Origin: Nectonema munidae
Lineage: Eukaryota > Nematomorpha > Nectonematoida > Nectonematidae
Assembly (NCBI GenBank): GCA_030549495.1
Contig: JAUIRK010000895.1
Location: forward strand, 1 to 64,000
Length of the DNA: 64,000 nucleotides
Direction of reading: 5' to 3'
Of the stretch, positions 48,701 through 57,137 are shown one piece after another. Each line of letters starts with the position of its first letter. The first letter of the stretch is position 1. The translations under genes and the position numbers were made by a program. The notes under the pieces are model-generated. The model searched no databases, was not told the DNA's origin, and worked only from the letters and a program-made list of their open reading frames with translations.

Positions 48701-49747
48701 AATAATTTGAGCAGTTTTTATATTTGCGTTCTTATAGGATTGAAATAAATTTTTTATATTTAAATTCTTTTATGGTGAAAAATATTTTTAAAACTGAAAA
48801 ATCTTAGTTCAAAAGCATAAAAATAAATATATACATGTAAAATTAACGCGATCTGAATTGAGAATAATGAATGTTTTTTAAAAGGCCAAGATTTGAGCCA
48901 TTAATTAGTGAGATTCATTAATTTTTGATAAATGAAAGTTTTTTATCATTTTTGTTTGAAAGAACCCGTGAAATAAATTACGATATGTCTGATAATTTCA
49001 GAGAACGTGATTTCAACAAAAAAACTAAGAAACCTGATACCTTTCACAAAAAAACTATTTAACGTGAAAAATTATTAAAAAAAATTTTACTTGTAAATCT
49101 ATTAATAAAATTTTTTGGTGAACATTGAAAAATTTTTTTGTTTGAAATGAGGGCAAATAGTCTAAAAGGGGTTGAAAACAAAAAGAAGAGAGAAGAAACA
49201 TTGTGGTGTGCGGGTTCTCATAAAAAGAAGAACACTTCATTCGAAAGACATTAAAAAGAGGAAGGAGCCAATGACATTTCCACAACTTCTGTCAATCAGC
49301 GATTATATCGTCATGACTTAAGTGCAATATTTCTTCAAAAAAACGTAGACCATACCATTTTTCATTATAATTAATGTTTATTTCTAAAATCGTAAAGTAA
49401 AAGTCTTGATTATAGGGAGGTTTCCTTGGGTTATAAGAATAAGTTTAGACTAACTAGAGGTCTTTACTTTTTATTTACTTTTTTGTCAAGGATAGTACTA
49501 CTGCTCCAGATACACTCATCAACTTGATTACCGTCTCAACTCACTTACTGAAACAAGAGGAGGTATCAGCTTTTGCATAACTTCCATTCCTCTTCATTCT
49601 TTCATTGGTTACATCCTTTAATAGGTGATCAAAAGATACACTTCTCAGCTGATGGATGAGCATAAAAATCACCCCACTGTTAATGACTACTTTGAAAAGG
49701 TAGCGCTTTTTTCAAACGATGCTTCACAGAGTGTTCGCTCTCAATAA
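33652..49747 (+). CDS. COPE: coatomer subunit epsilon (epsilon-COP), eight exons
   Basis: Epsilon-COP is a TPR-like subunit of the COPI coat that drives Golgi-to-ER vesicle traffic. It stabilises alpha-COP in the cytosol and on Golgi membranes. Exons: 33652-33732, 37404-37567, 43026-43137, 43207-43256, 46889-47021, 47081-47236, 49491-49562, 49625-49747. All seven introns are GT-AG, phases agree throughout, and the sum is 891 nt, giving 296 residues plus stop (human about 308). Matches along the length include ADLFELRNFFYLGNYKMCIN, VFLYRSYIAQKKYRIPLDEI, ATLFLNENDFESALKTLHNS, ELRKLQSIDEDCTLALLSQS, FYVLQELIDKYGETPLLLNY, YEEAEVLLQKAYNMDSTTAP and TLINLITVSTHLL. The least certain part is the start of exon 5, where the protein is diverged for about 18 residues. 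No premature stop is seen. Introns 1, 2, 4 and 6 carry many transposon insertions. Confidence 0.95.
33750..34026 (+). repeat. direct repeat copy A (partner 38008-38290)
   Basis: About 277 bp, starting ATCTTTATA 18 nt after the exon 1 donor and ending GAGACACTGGG. It matches 38008-38290 at roughly 90 percent by eye, including AATTACTGTGAAAAGGAATA and GCATTAGGTCATGGTTTAAT. Confidence 0.88.
35679..35745. mobile_element. CAGGGGCGCACATC MITE, internally deleted copy
   Basis: CAGGGGCGCACATCTGGGAG followed by a G-rich block with a run of about 14 G (35727-35740). Only the outer part of the family is present. Confidence 0.55.
35878..35954 (-). repeat. dispersed repeat, inverted partner of 13620-13696
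   Basis: Reverse complement reads ATGATTGAAACATGGATTAT, then TATATAGCTCTCACATCG, then GGAATTTCAGAGC. Confidence 0.7.
36858..37070. mobile_element. debris of a CAGGGCTGTG / CCGACTCC-type hAT MITE
   Basis: CAGGGCTGTGTGAAGTCGGA (36858) is followed by CTCAGACTCCAACTTAAAAT and later TCCGTCTCCTTCGATTTTTT. No clean right end. Confidence 0.4.
37404..37567 (+). CDS. COPE: COPE exon 2 (residues 28-82)
   Basis: Acceptor ATTTAAG before 37404, then GLSAEEEVLKNVFLYRSYIA and the conserved QKKYRIPLDEI. It ends inside a split Arg codon, with donor GTATTA at 37568. It lies between two 280-bp direct repeats. Confidence 0.95.
37652..37998. repeat. 347-bp inverted repeat (long hairpin)
   Basis: Left arm 37652-37819, right arm 37856-37998, loop 36 nt. 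The outer 70 bp of the arms are nearly identical (AAAAGGAGAARCGGTCGATG, then AGAAAGCATGAATTGGAGTT, then GAAAGATGT). The inner arms share GATAAACAC, CCGTTAAATG and AGAGTAGAA, with a (CT)n interruption in the left arm. It lies in intron 2, 84 nt after exon 2. Confidence 0.9.
38008..38290 (+). repeat. direct repeat copy B (partner 33750-34026)
   Basis: Same orientation as copy A, lying in intron 2 just right of the 347-bp inverted repeat. The pair brackets COPE exon 2 with about 4.26 kb between starts. Confidence 0.88.
39446..39506. mobile_element. TTAA-ended miniature piggyBac-like MITE, 61 bp
   Basis: TTAACCCTTTCGTGACC at the left and, read inward, TTAACCCTTCGTCTGC at the right. TTAA is the piggyBac target and CCC the common terminal triplet. 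Confidence 0.7.
40159..41760 (-). mobile_element. Ty3/gypsy-type LTR retrotransposon fossil, broken
   Basis: A partial, clearly dead element on the strand opposite COPE, within intron 2. Recognisable parts, from right to left, are a CCHC zinc knuckle, an aspartic protease region and an integrase (zinc-binding and catalytic core), with a pol C-terminal stretch. It carries several breaks. LTRs were not found, and leader-like sequence may extend to about 42170. The family call rests on the protease-to-integrase character and is Ty3/gypsy-like by inference. Age: old to intermediate, judged from the amount of decay. Confidence 0.75.
42416..42732. mobile_element. hAT MITE with 8-bp target duplication, 317 bp
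   Basis: The left end is CAGAGGTTCCCAACCTTTTT and the right end, read inward, is CATGGGTTCCCAACCTGGGG. Flanks ATCTAAAC (42408-42415) and ATCTAAAG (42733-42740) match 7 of 8. Internal GTATCCCTTGAAAA and CGAACCCCTAAT are typical of this hAT group. Confidence 0.88.
43026..43137 (+). CDS. COPE: COPE exon 3 (residues 83-119)
   Basis: Acceptor AATAG before 43026. Its first base completes the Arg codon, then EKVMEEISLRNSNLDKINKF and ESAVVSIVKATLFLNEN. Donor GTAATT at 43138. Confidence 0.92.
43207..43256 (+). CDS. COPE: COPE exon 4 (residues 120-135 plus split codon)
   Basis: A 69-nt intron ends TTTAG before 43207. The exon encodes DFESALKTLHNSTHEE, matching the family's NPDAALRALHQGDSLE, and ends with TG of a split codon. 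Donor GTAATC. Confidence 0.9.
43409..43545. mobile_element. TTAA-ended piggyBac-like MITE, 137 bp
   Basis: The left end is TTAACCCATTTAAGGCCAAG and the right end, read inward, is TTAACCCATTTACAGCCAAT. The 12-bp outer match is perfect, with 3 mismatches over the next 7. Confidence 0.85.
44501..44630. mobile_element. TTAA-ended piggyBac-like MITE, 130 bp
   Basis: The left end is TTAATCCTATGAGCGCGAGA and the right end, read inward, is TTAACCCTTTGAGCACCAGC. Similar ends lacking a partner occur at 45116-45119 (TTAATCCTTTGAGGACAAG on the minus strand). Confidence 0.75.
45850..46570 (+). pseudogene. hAT transposase C-terminal fragment with terminal end
   Basis: Debris on the plus strand includes FPGIQEELIQLQKSTEATL across frames at about 46095-46160, close to the QEELIDLQ motif of ZBED-type hAT transposases. 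The right terminus at 46570, read inward, is CAGTGTTTCGCTAATTTTTT followed by GGTTGCGACCC. The left end is not seen and the frames are badly broken. Confidence 0.45.
46889..47021 (+). CDS. COPE: COPE exon 5 (residues 136-180), start less certain
   Basis: Acceptor GTCAG before 46889 completes TGG (Trp) and opens PVEDGATICAYICCNIRLEL, then RKLQSIDEDCTLALLSQSWI and NVYL. The second half is clearly epsilon-COP. The first 18 residues are diverged, but phase and length fit. The alternative is a separate short upstream exon joined at ACATTAG (46939), which I searched for without success. Donor GTAAGG at 47022. Confidence 0.75.
47081..47236 (+). CDS. COPE: COPE exon 6 (residues 181-232)
   Basis: Follows a 59-nt intron. 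It encodes KGQKVKEAFYVLQELIDKYG, ETPLLLNYLSICHIHSQKYE and EAEVLLQKAYNM, a TPR pair. Donor GTACTG at 47237. Confidence 0.95.
47237..49490 (+). other. COPE intron 6 (2254 nt)
   Basis: AT-rich, GTACTG...GTCAAG. Nothing recognisable inside. Confidence 0.6.
49491..49562 (+). CDS. COPE: COPE exon 7 (residues 233-256)
   Basis: Acceptor GTCAAG before 49491, then DSTTAPDTLINLITVSTHLL and KQEE. Donor GTATCA at 49563. Confidence 0.94.
49625..49747 (+). CDS. COPE: COPE exon 8 (residues 257-296, stop)
   Basis: Follows a 62-nt intron ending AATAG. It encodes VIKRYTSQLMDEHKNHPTVN, DYFEKVALFSNDASQSVRSQ and stop TAA (49745-49747). It aligns with the human [20 protein letters not shown] tail and ends slightly earlier. 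Confidence 0.94.
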   Translation: MIKRYTSQLMDEHKNHPTVNDYFEKVALFSNDASQSVRSQ

Positions 49748-49785
49748 TGGCGAAGAAAGGTTGTATCCTCACAATTTGATTTGCC

Positions 49786-49791
49786 AATAAA
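49786..49791 (+). promoter_or_regulatory. polyadenylation signal AATAAA of COPE
   Basis: Hexamer 38 nt after the COPE stop codon, implying a very short 3' UTR. Confidence 0.65.
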
Positions 49792-51059
49792 AATTATTTA
49801 TTCTAATATGACATTTTTCAAAAGTCATGAGACTTTCATTTTAAAATTGACTTATTTAGATTATGTTGAATATCTAGAATTGGACTTTGTGCTGCATTTT
49901 TGTTTTTTTTTTCTAATTTACTATTATTATTAATTATTATTATTAAAGTAGTCAGCTACAGTTAAAAATAAATAGGTTAAAATTTGTTGGGATGAGTATT
50001 TTCAATAACAAATGTAAGGTGGACTTCATGAGTGACAGTAGTCTATAATTGTGTCTTGCTTTATATTATAGTGAACCATGGGGAGGAGCAGGGGTCAATT
50101 TCAATTCGTTATATCAGGAAGGACATAAAACAGTCAAAAATTTGTGAATAAAACATCTTTTACACGAATACTTTATATTATACATAGTGAAATAAACATA
50201 CGCTACACGTGGTGCTAGGACTGTTCGTACCCGGATATTTCGTTATCAGACACTTCGCTACCGAACAATTCGTTACTGTGAGAATATGCCACTAAGAGGT
50301 CAGATTTCCCTTTTTTGATTCGCTATTATAATAACAATGATATATTCTACCTGTATCAACTATTAGCTTTTTAAAATTATTACACACGTGAAATGGAAAT
50401 AGGTGAATGATATAGCTGAATATTTGTTAGAATATTAGGCAATTGATACTATTTAACAGTCCATTCAAGAAGCTAGGCGCAAGTTGTTTGCTCCACAAGT
50501 TTCAAAGTATCGGCTTTGTAGCTATGCTGCTTTTTCGACTTAATGTTCTAGCTACAATCCACTGAGTACATGGAAAAATTGGTGTTCAAAAGAAAAAAAA
50601 GTGATTTTGAAAATTTTCATTTAGAGTGTATATGAAAAATCACCAAATACTTTTAATAGAAATCAGTAGATCTTTGAATTCTCCATTTAGTCTAGAAGTA
50701 GAATCATCTTAAATACATAGCATGCTATTTGAAATATTAAAGATAACCTTTAAAAATCGCAATGCGAAATAAGATTATCAAGTCAGGAGACGACAGCCCC
50801 TCTCAACATAATCTCATCCTATTGGCCATGATATGCCGTTCGCTCCTTAATAATTTGAGACTAACACGGAGTGTTCCTTATTTTTTTAATTTCTCCTTCA
50901 CAATCTTCGCATTAAGGCTTTCATCATGACAAAAACTCCATCTTCACAGCGATTTTGGTATCTTTTTGTAAATAAATTATATTCGAAAATTTTTGCATAA
51001 AAACCATTAAAAAACTTCAAATTTCATCTATGTGCGCCCTTGAAATAAAAATTTTTTGC
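49792..51059. other. intergenic stretch after COPE
   Basis: AT-rich, no gene. ATTATT low complexity near 49921-49945 and a short minisatellite at 50224-50280. Confidence 0.5.
50224..50280. repeat. minisatellite-like run, unit about 15-16 bp
   Basis: TTCGTACCCGGATA, TTCGTTATCAGACAC, TTCGCTACCGAACAA, TTCGTTACTG: three and a half diverged copies of TTCGTTACCGGACAN. Confidence 0.7.
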
Positions 51060-53090
51060 CAAGAATTTGCTTTAAGCCAACCCTTAGAAATAATCATTTC
51101 CTTAAGCCATTACTCCCAAGTGCCATCTTCCATTCTAGATATTTGTCATTTAGATCTTTCAAACTGTCACCAATAATTACAAGATCATCAGCATAGAAAA
51201 ACTCTTTCATACTTTTAGGTATCTCTGAGGAAAGCGCATCCATAACAATATTAAATAACAGTTTTGACATCTTGATGCATCTTCATCACTGCTCTCACTT
51301 CATATTCTAGAACACCTTTTTCCCTCAAAGCCCAACGCATAACTTCCCTCGGAACAGAGACAAAGGCTTTCTCAAGATCAATAAATGCTATAAATAAATC
51401 TTTTTCAACCCTCATATGCTTTTCTATCAGCTGTCTCATTATAAAAATAGCATCTAACGTGCTTTTACTAGGTGTAAATCCCATCTCCAAATCATCAATA
51501 TAAACTCTTTCGAAAATTCTTTCTATAACTTTCATGGCATGTTCAAGCACTTTAAGACTTCTATAATTTGAACAATCTTTTGTGTTTCCTTTATCCTTAA
51601 ATAATGGAGTCAAAACGCTTTTTTCCAGGTTTCTGGTATCTTTTCACCGTTTATCATTTTATTACCTATCTTTGCTAACTCAGCTTCTAATCCACATAAC
51701 GCTAGAACTTCAATTGAAATACCACTCGGACCAGTTATTCTTCACTTCAACATTCATTGCTTGGATAATACCTTTTTAGCTTCATTTCTACTCTTCACAT
51801 TTTCATTTCTAGATCTCTCGTTTTTTTCTTGTCTCCATTCTTTATACTTCACTTTTTTCATTTTAAGTGCTTTTTTAACACCCTCATTGTTCCACTAGAT
51901 TTGGATACATCGCATACTCTTTTTAGTATTTGTGACATTTCGACCATCATATCATCCCAATTTCTATCTTTTCTTAACTCTACACCTACTTATACCACCA
52001 ACCTCTTTTTCGAAGATGGATCTTTCAATTTCCATGTCTTCACCATGTTTTTCTGTATAAATTGCTTTCTTATCTTTTTTTTTGAAAACATGCATAACTA
52101 ATACTGTTTGTTGTACTATTATTTCTTCACCAGGAATCACCTTCGTGTTTTTGACTTTGTCATTTTTTCTAACCAATATGTAATCAGTGACTGTTTTGTC
52201 CCCCCAGATCCGTACGTTATTCGCTTCTCTTTATCTTTTTTTTAAGTAAGTATTCACAATTTTGAGATCAAAACTGTTACCAAATCCCAAAAGTTTTATC
52301 CCCTTCATCATTTCTAATGCCATAACCTAAACCTCCACGAACCCCTTCAAAACCTTTGACATCACTACCCACATGGCCATTGAAGTCACCTAGGATAACA
52401 AATTTCCCTTCCACCTTTATCATTTCTTCACTCAAAACATCATAGAATTCATCTTTTTCTTCATTATTCAAACATTTCTGCGGAGCATACGCTGATATAA
52501 AAGTTACGATTTCATTATAAATAGCCATTTCCAAAACAATCAATCGACTGGACACGCGTCTAACACGGATTACATTTTCTACCCAATACTTATGTACCAA
52601 AAGTCCAACTCCACCTTTACCAACAGGGTTTCAAATCCAGTATAACTTAAAAGCTTAATCATCTGCTTTCATGCGTGAGCTTTCATTTTTATGTCACTTC
52701 TTGTAATCCGGCTACAATTATATTTCTATCTATCAACATTTTCACTACTTCTGAACTTCTGGCAACCAAAGAGCCAACATTCGCGGATGCAAACCTGAGG
52801 ATCTTCATTGACTTCCGAAGAGACGAGGTTTCAGACGTTCTGTTTTCCCTCAGGGCTTTCCCAGAACACGTCATAAATTTTCTTTTACTCATCTTTGCGG
52901 ATACCTCCTTCTCCGAAACCTTATTAGCCCCAATTGCCCGGAGATTTAACAATTGGGAACACATTTGTCCATAAAATTTGAGTCGTTGCATGTATTTTAA
53001 TGGAGCATTAGTTTTTTTAGCCGGATGCCCTTCCTGACGCCAACCAATTTTATGTTCATGATTTGGAACCTTTAGTCTTTGTTCTTTCAT
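51060..53090 (-). pseudogene. RTE-type LINE, endonuclease and reverse transcriptase, broken
   Basis: Read leftward. The ORF start (53090) gives HKIGWRQEGHPAKKTNAPLK and then the endonuclease opening LRFASANVGSLVARSSEVVK, MLIDRNIIVAGLQEVT. The next piece (52600-52277) has the catalytic ILGDFNGHVGSDV, and 52176-51964 has VRKNDKVKNTKVIPGEE. The reverse transcriptase (51613-51251) has DCSNYRSLKVLEHAMKVIER, MGFTPSKSTLDAIFIMRQLI and LFIAFIDLEKAFVSVPREVM. A further frame at about 51250-51100 carries the active site YADDL (MKEFFYADDLVIIGDS). This is the RTE layout. The C-terminal part is missing and at least four frame changes separate the pieces. Confidence 0.87.
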
Positions 53091-55639
53091 GAACTAAACT
53101 CACAAGGCAGTGGTAATTTGACGTCAGAGTTGTTTACTAAGTACACATTATATATATTGCTACATTCCAAGAGTTTATATCGTTTTTTAAAGTATTATTT
53201 TGCTTTTAACTCTCCATTTATGCAGTTTTAAACTCATTATTTCAACTTTTTGATATTGGTTTATTTGTCAATAAATGATCAATCCACTTTTTTGTTTCAA
53301 AGAAAAATCCAAAATAAACTTTTCGATTTTATATTGTTGTTTTTGTCTTCAAATATTTATAGTTTAAAAAAGTTTCCCTATATTTTAAGTTAACAAAAAA
53401 AGATTATTTAAGAAATATTAAATACTTTTACATCTCAATGGTCAATATATTCTTTTATCACTCAAGTAACTTTATTAATGTTTTTAAAATAAGATGAACA
53501 ACTTTAGTATAAGAGAAAAGTGTCTATACTTAAAGTGGTAAAAAAATAGGTATTTATTTTTTATAGGCAATCAATAATTTTAGGTTTTCATATCACACAA
53601 ATTTTTTTCACTATTTTTTTTCACTAATTTAATATATTATAGTTTTGTTTATGGTAATTGGGTATTTTCCAAATGTCTATAAATTATAATACATATATAT
53701 ACATATATATATTATCTTTCAATGTTCTTGCTCTTTCTTTTGCTCCCTATGCTTTTTTCCTAATCCTTTGCTCAATTCGCAAAAGGATGTTCTCTGTTGC
53801 TAACTAAATATGGTCAGCATTGATTTCACTCTCATAAATATGGGATATCTTTCTGCCTCTAAAATCCGGTTTAATTTTTTTCCTGATTTGCTATGTAAAT
53901 TTGTTACCTGCACCTTTCTCTATCATTTCTTTTATCCTACATTGTATTTCTTCTCCCCTCTATTTTGTATATTCTTGTTATTTTCAACACACTTTTTTTA
54001 TATATCTGATAAAACATTTATTTTACACATAAAAAGTTATGTCAACTTTGTATAACACATAATTATACCTTCACACACATACATATTATATAAGATGAAC
54101 AGATAAAAAGTCATCCTTTTTTTGTTCAATAAATTCTATTCTATTCTATTCTATTATTCGTATGATTATCGATGTATGTATAAATATTTGCTCCTGCATT
54201 ATTGACATTCAGGGTATATTTGGCACATCGTTAAAACCACTTCATTATGAAATAGTTTACAGCTTGCGTTCATCTACAGGTTTTACCGAGTTATCATCGG
54301 GTATAGCAGAAGTGATTCAACGGTTAAATTAAGCTATTTCGCTCAAATTAAGTCAAAAAATAGCGTGTGATATGTCAAATGTAAATTTAATTCTGACTTT
54401 GAATAGGTAAGCCATTTTTGATAAATTTAAGATCAAAAATTTTTTTTCCAATTTAGTACAAATTTAAAATGCCCGTTTCTGTGTTTTTTTAAACCAACTT
54501 ATTTTTTTTTAATTTCTTCAAATAATTATTGAAACATGAAAAAAATGTAAGAAATTTGAAATGCTTGATGAACTTTTCCATCTTTTTGGAAATAAAAATT
54601 TTCATTTTTTAAAATATGGAAATACTTTTGATATGTTTGTTAAATTTTTTAAACTTTCTGGAAATAAAAATTTTTTTATTTATGATATTTAGTATTCTTT
54701 AAGTTTTTTTCACTTTTAAATGATAAATTTGACATGAATAAACTAGCTCAAGTTTGAATCATTTCAAAAAATATCAAAAGTATATTTAATTGAACTTAAT
54801 TTTTACAAAATTTAAATTATTTTTCTTACTTATTTGTACTTAGTGGTCACACATGTATGACGTACACCAAAAAATTTGAAATTTTTACCCCTTTCTCCTT
54901 ATCTAAATGCATCAAAAAATCCATACACTTCTAGTGTTAGTAGCGGTACCATTGCGTATTTAAATCGAGAAGGCCTAATAAGACCACTTGTATCGATTTT
55001 TAAATAAATTGGTGTGAGGAAACTGAGCTTGAATTCAAGCCGTTTGGTAGCAAGTCCATGACTTTAACGGAACTACCCACGTTCCCAATATTAGATATTT
55101 TAAATCATATAATCTATTGTCACCTAAATAATAATTTTTTTTTATTATTTTGCTTCCAGATATATTTTTGTGCAACTAAATAATGTTCTTATTTGTATTT
55201 TACTAGCCGGAGATTATAAATTTCACAAAAAAATTATTATAAAATGGCATCAAGCAAAGATATGACGGCTATAACTTAAAAACTATTGGAAAAACAAATT
55301 AAATAGTAAAAATGTTAAATTTTATTTTTTTCACTGTTTTTAAAAACAACAATACAATTTCTTTCAATTCTTCATCGAATTATTGTAAGTAAAAATATTG
55401 AAAAAAGGCTATATCTTGGTGATAACTATCGTTCCCCACGCCCACCTCCCCTCTCATTCACAAAACATTTAAATTTATATGCCCTCTCCATTTTTGTGAC
55501 GTCAAATATCTATGACCCCTTATTTTTCTAACTTTATCTTTTATTGATATGATCAAATATAGTGAAAAAACTTAATTTTTTTCAGAATATAAAAATCAAA
55601 CCACGAATTCATTTAAACCTTAAGTAAAAAGTAGAAGTC
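53091..55639. other. AT-rich stretch, LINE-type tail near 54.1 kb
   Basis: No gene seen. TA-rich run at 53690-53712. The end of a retroelement is marked by AATAAATTCTATTCTATTCT at 54129. Its body is not recognisable. Confidence 0.45.
54129..54157 (+). repeat. (ATTCT)n tail after AATAAA
   Basis: Four to five ATTCT units directly after AATAA, resembling the tails at 32646 and 61583. Confidence 0.65.
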
Positions 55640-57135
55640 TTTTTACGGAGTTGGTAAAACTCAGATTCAAAATGTAATAAAAAACAAAGATAAAATTATT
55701 CCTTTATGGAAATCGAGTACAAGCGAAAGAATGAAACTTGTAAATCTACGAAAAACTGCTCAGCATGATGTCAACGAAAGAGTTTTTGATTGGTTTTGCC
55801 TCTCTCGAAGTAAAAAATTTCTATTACTGGAGTTCTCATACAAGAAAAAACCAGGCAAATTGTAGAAGAAATTAATATATCCGACTTCAGAGCGTCCAAC
55901 GGCTGGTTACAGAGTTTCTAAAAAAAGACACAATATCAATTGTTCATAATTACATGGTGAGTCTTCATCAGTCGATCCAGTTGTTGTTGAGCGCTGGAAG
56001 GAAGAACTCGCCTCACTTAGTGAAGATTATGAGTCAAAGGATATTTTCAACGCTGCGAAACAGCCCACTTTTACAAAGTTTTGCTTTTAAAATCCTTGGT
56101 TTTAAAAAACGAAAATTGTAAAAATGTCAGAGCTCAAGGTTACTGTATTATTGACTTGCAGTGCAACAGGGGATAAATTTTTACCGAATGTTATCGGAAA
56201 ATATCAAAAGCTAAGATGCTTCAAAAACAAGTCTGCCAAATCCTTAGCAGTCAACTATTACTTCAGCAAAAAATTATGGATGGCATCAACTATTTTTTCT
56301 ACATGGCTTAAATCTGTCAACAACAAAATGATTAAAGAAAAAAGATCGGTTCTTTTTTTCGTTGATAATGTTTCTTCTCATATGGACATGAAGCTTTCAA
56401 ATGTAAAAATAAAGTTCCTACCTGCTAACACAACCTCTTGATTATGGTATAATCAAAATTTTCAAATCTTTTTATAGAGTCAAGTTAATAAAGCACATTA
56501 TTTCACGAGTAGATGAAATCGAAATGGCAACAGATGTTACGAATAAAATCGATTTATTTGATTCCTGTCAATGGGTTTCTCAAGCTTCGAACGAAGTTGA
56601 AGTTTTGACAATAAAAAATTATTTCAAGGGTTGTGGATTTAATTTTTCAAATTTGTCATCTCCTCCTCAAATATCCACAATAATACCAAGAGAATGCTCA
56701 GTTTTATTGGAGAAAATATCATGGAAGAATTATATAAATTGTGATGAAAATATATAAACATCTATCGAGGAAGAACTATCTGATGAAAAGAGTATTGAAA
56801 TGACTTGCATTAATGAAGAGGAAACTACGCAAAAAGTAGAAAGAATAACCACAAGCCAAGTATTTGAAAGCCTTAGAAATTTGAAGAATTTTCTTTTCAA
56901 ATTGATTCTGATGTGTTTCTGAAACTTTCCCAGAAGGCAACTAAAATTGTTGAAGAGCATAAATTTTCCAATTTGAAACAACTCGATATAAAATATTTTT
57001 TTATTAATAAGAATCATGAATAAATAGATCAAGCTTATTTTCAATTTATTTTTTCACCTTTATATAACGACCACTTCTTAGATGCGACTTTAAAAGGGTA
57101 GATTTTAGCTCGGTCGGATCTTTCAGGTTTTACTG
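55640..57135 (+). pseudogene. pogo/Tigger-type transposase (DDE_1, CENP-B-like), broken
   Basis: Plus strand. The N-terminal helix-turn-helix part has TQIQNVIKNKDKIIPLWKSS, then a CENP-B-like DNA-binding piece (GVLIQEKTRQIVEEINISDF, RASNGWLQSF). The catalytic domain has VERWKEELASLSEDYESKDI FN, KVTVLLTCSATGDKFLPNVI, KYQKLRCFKNKSAKSLAVNY, FSKKLWMASTIFSTWLKSVN and VLFFVDNVSSHMDMKLSNVK, ending FLPANTTS. A further frame (56524-56757) holds the C-terminal part. The right terminus at 57135, read inward from TA, is TACAGTAAAACCTGAAAGAT. The left terminus was not found. About six or more stops and frame changes. Confidence 0.85.
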
Positions 57136-57137
57136 TA

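Noticed and set aside
53810-54055. 81-residue hydrophobic open frame
   Set aside because: Composition is explained by T-rich sequence. No motif, and it sits before a retroelement tail.
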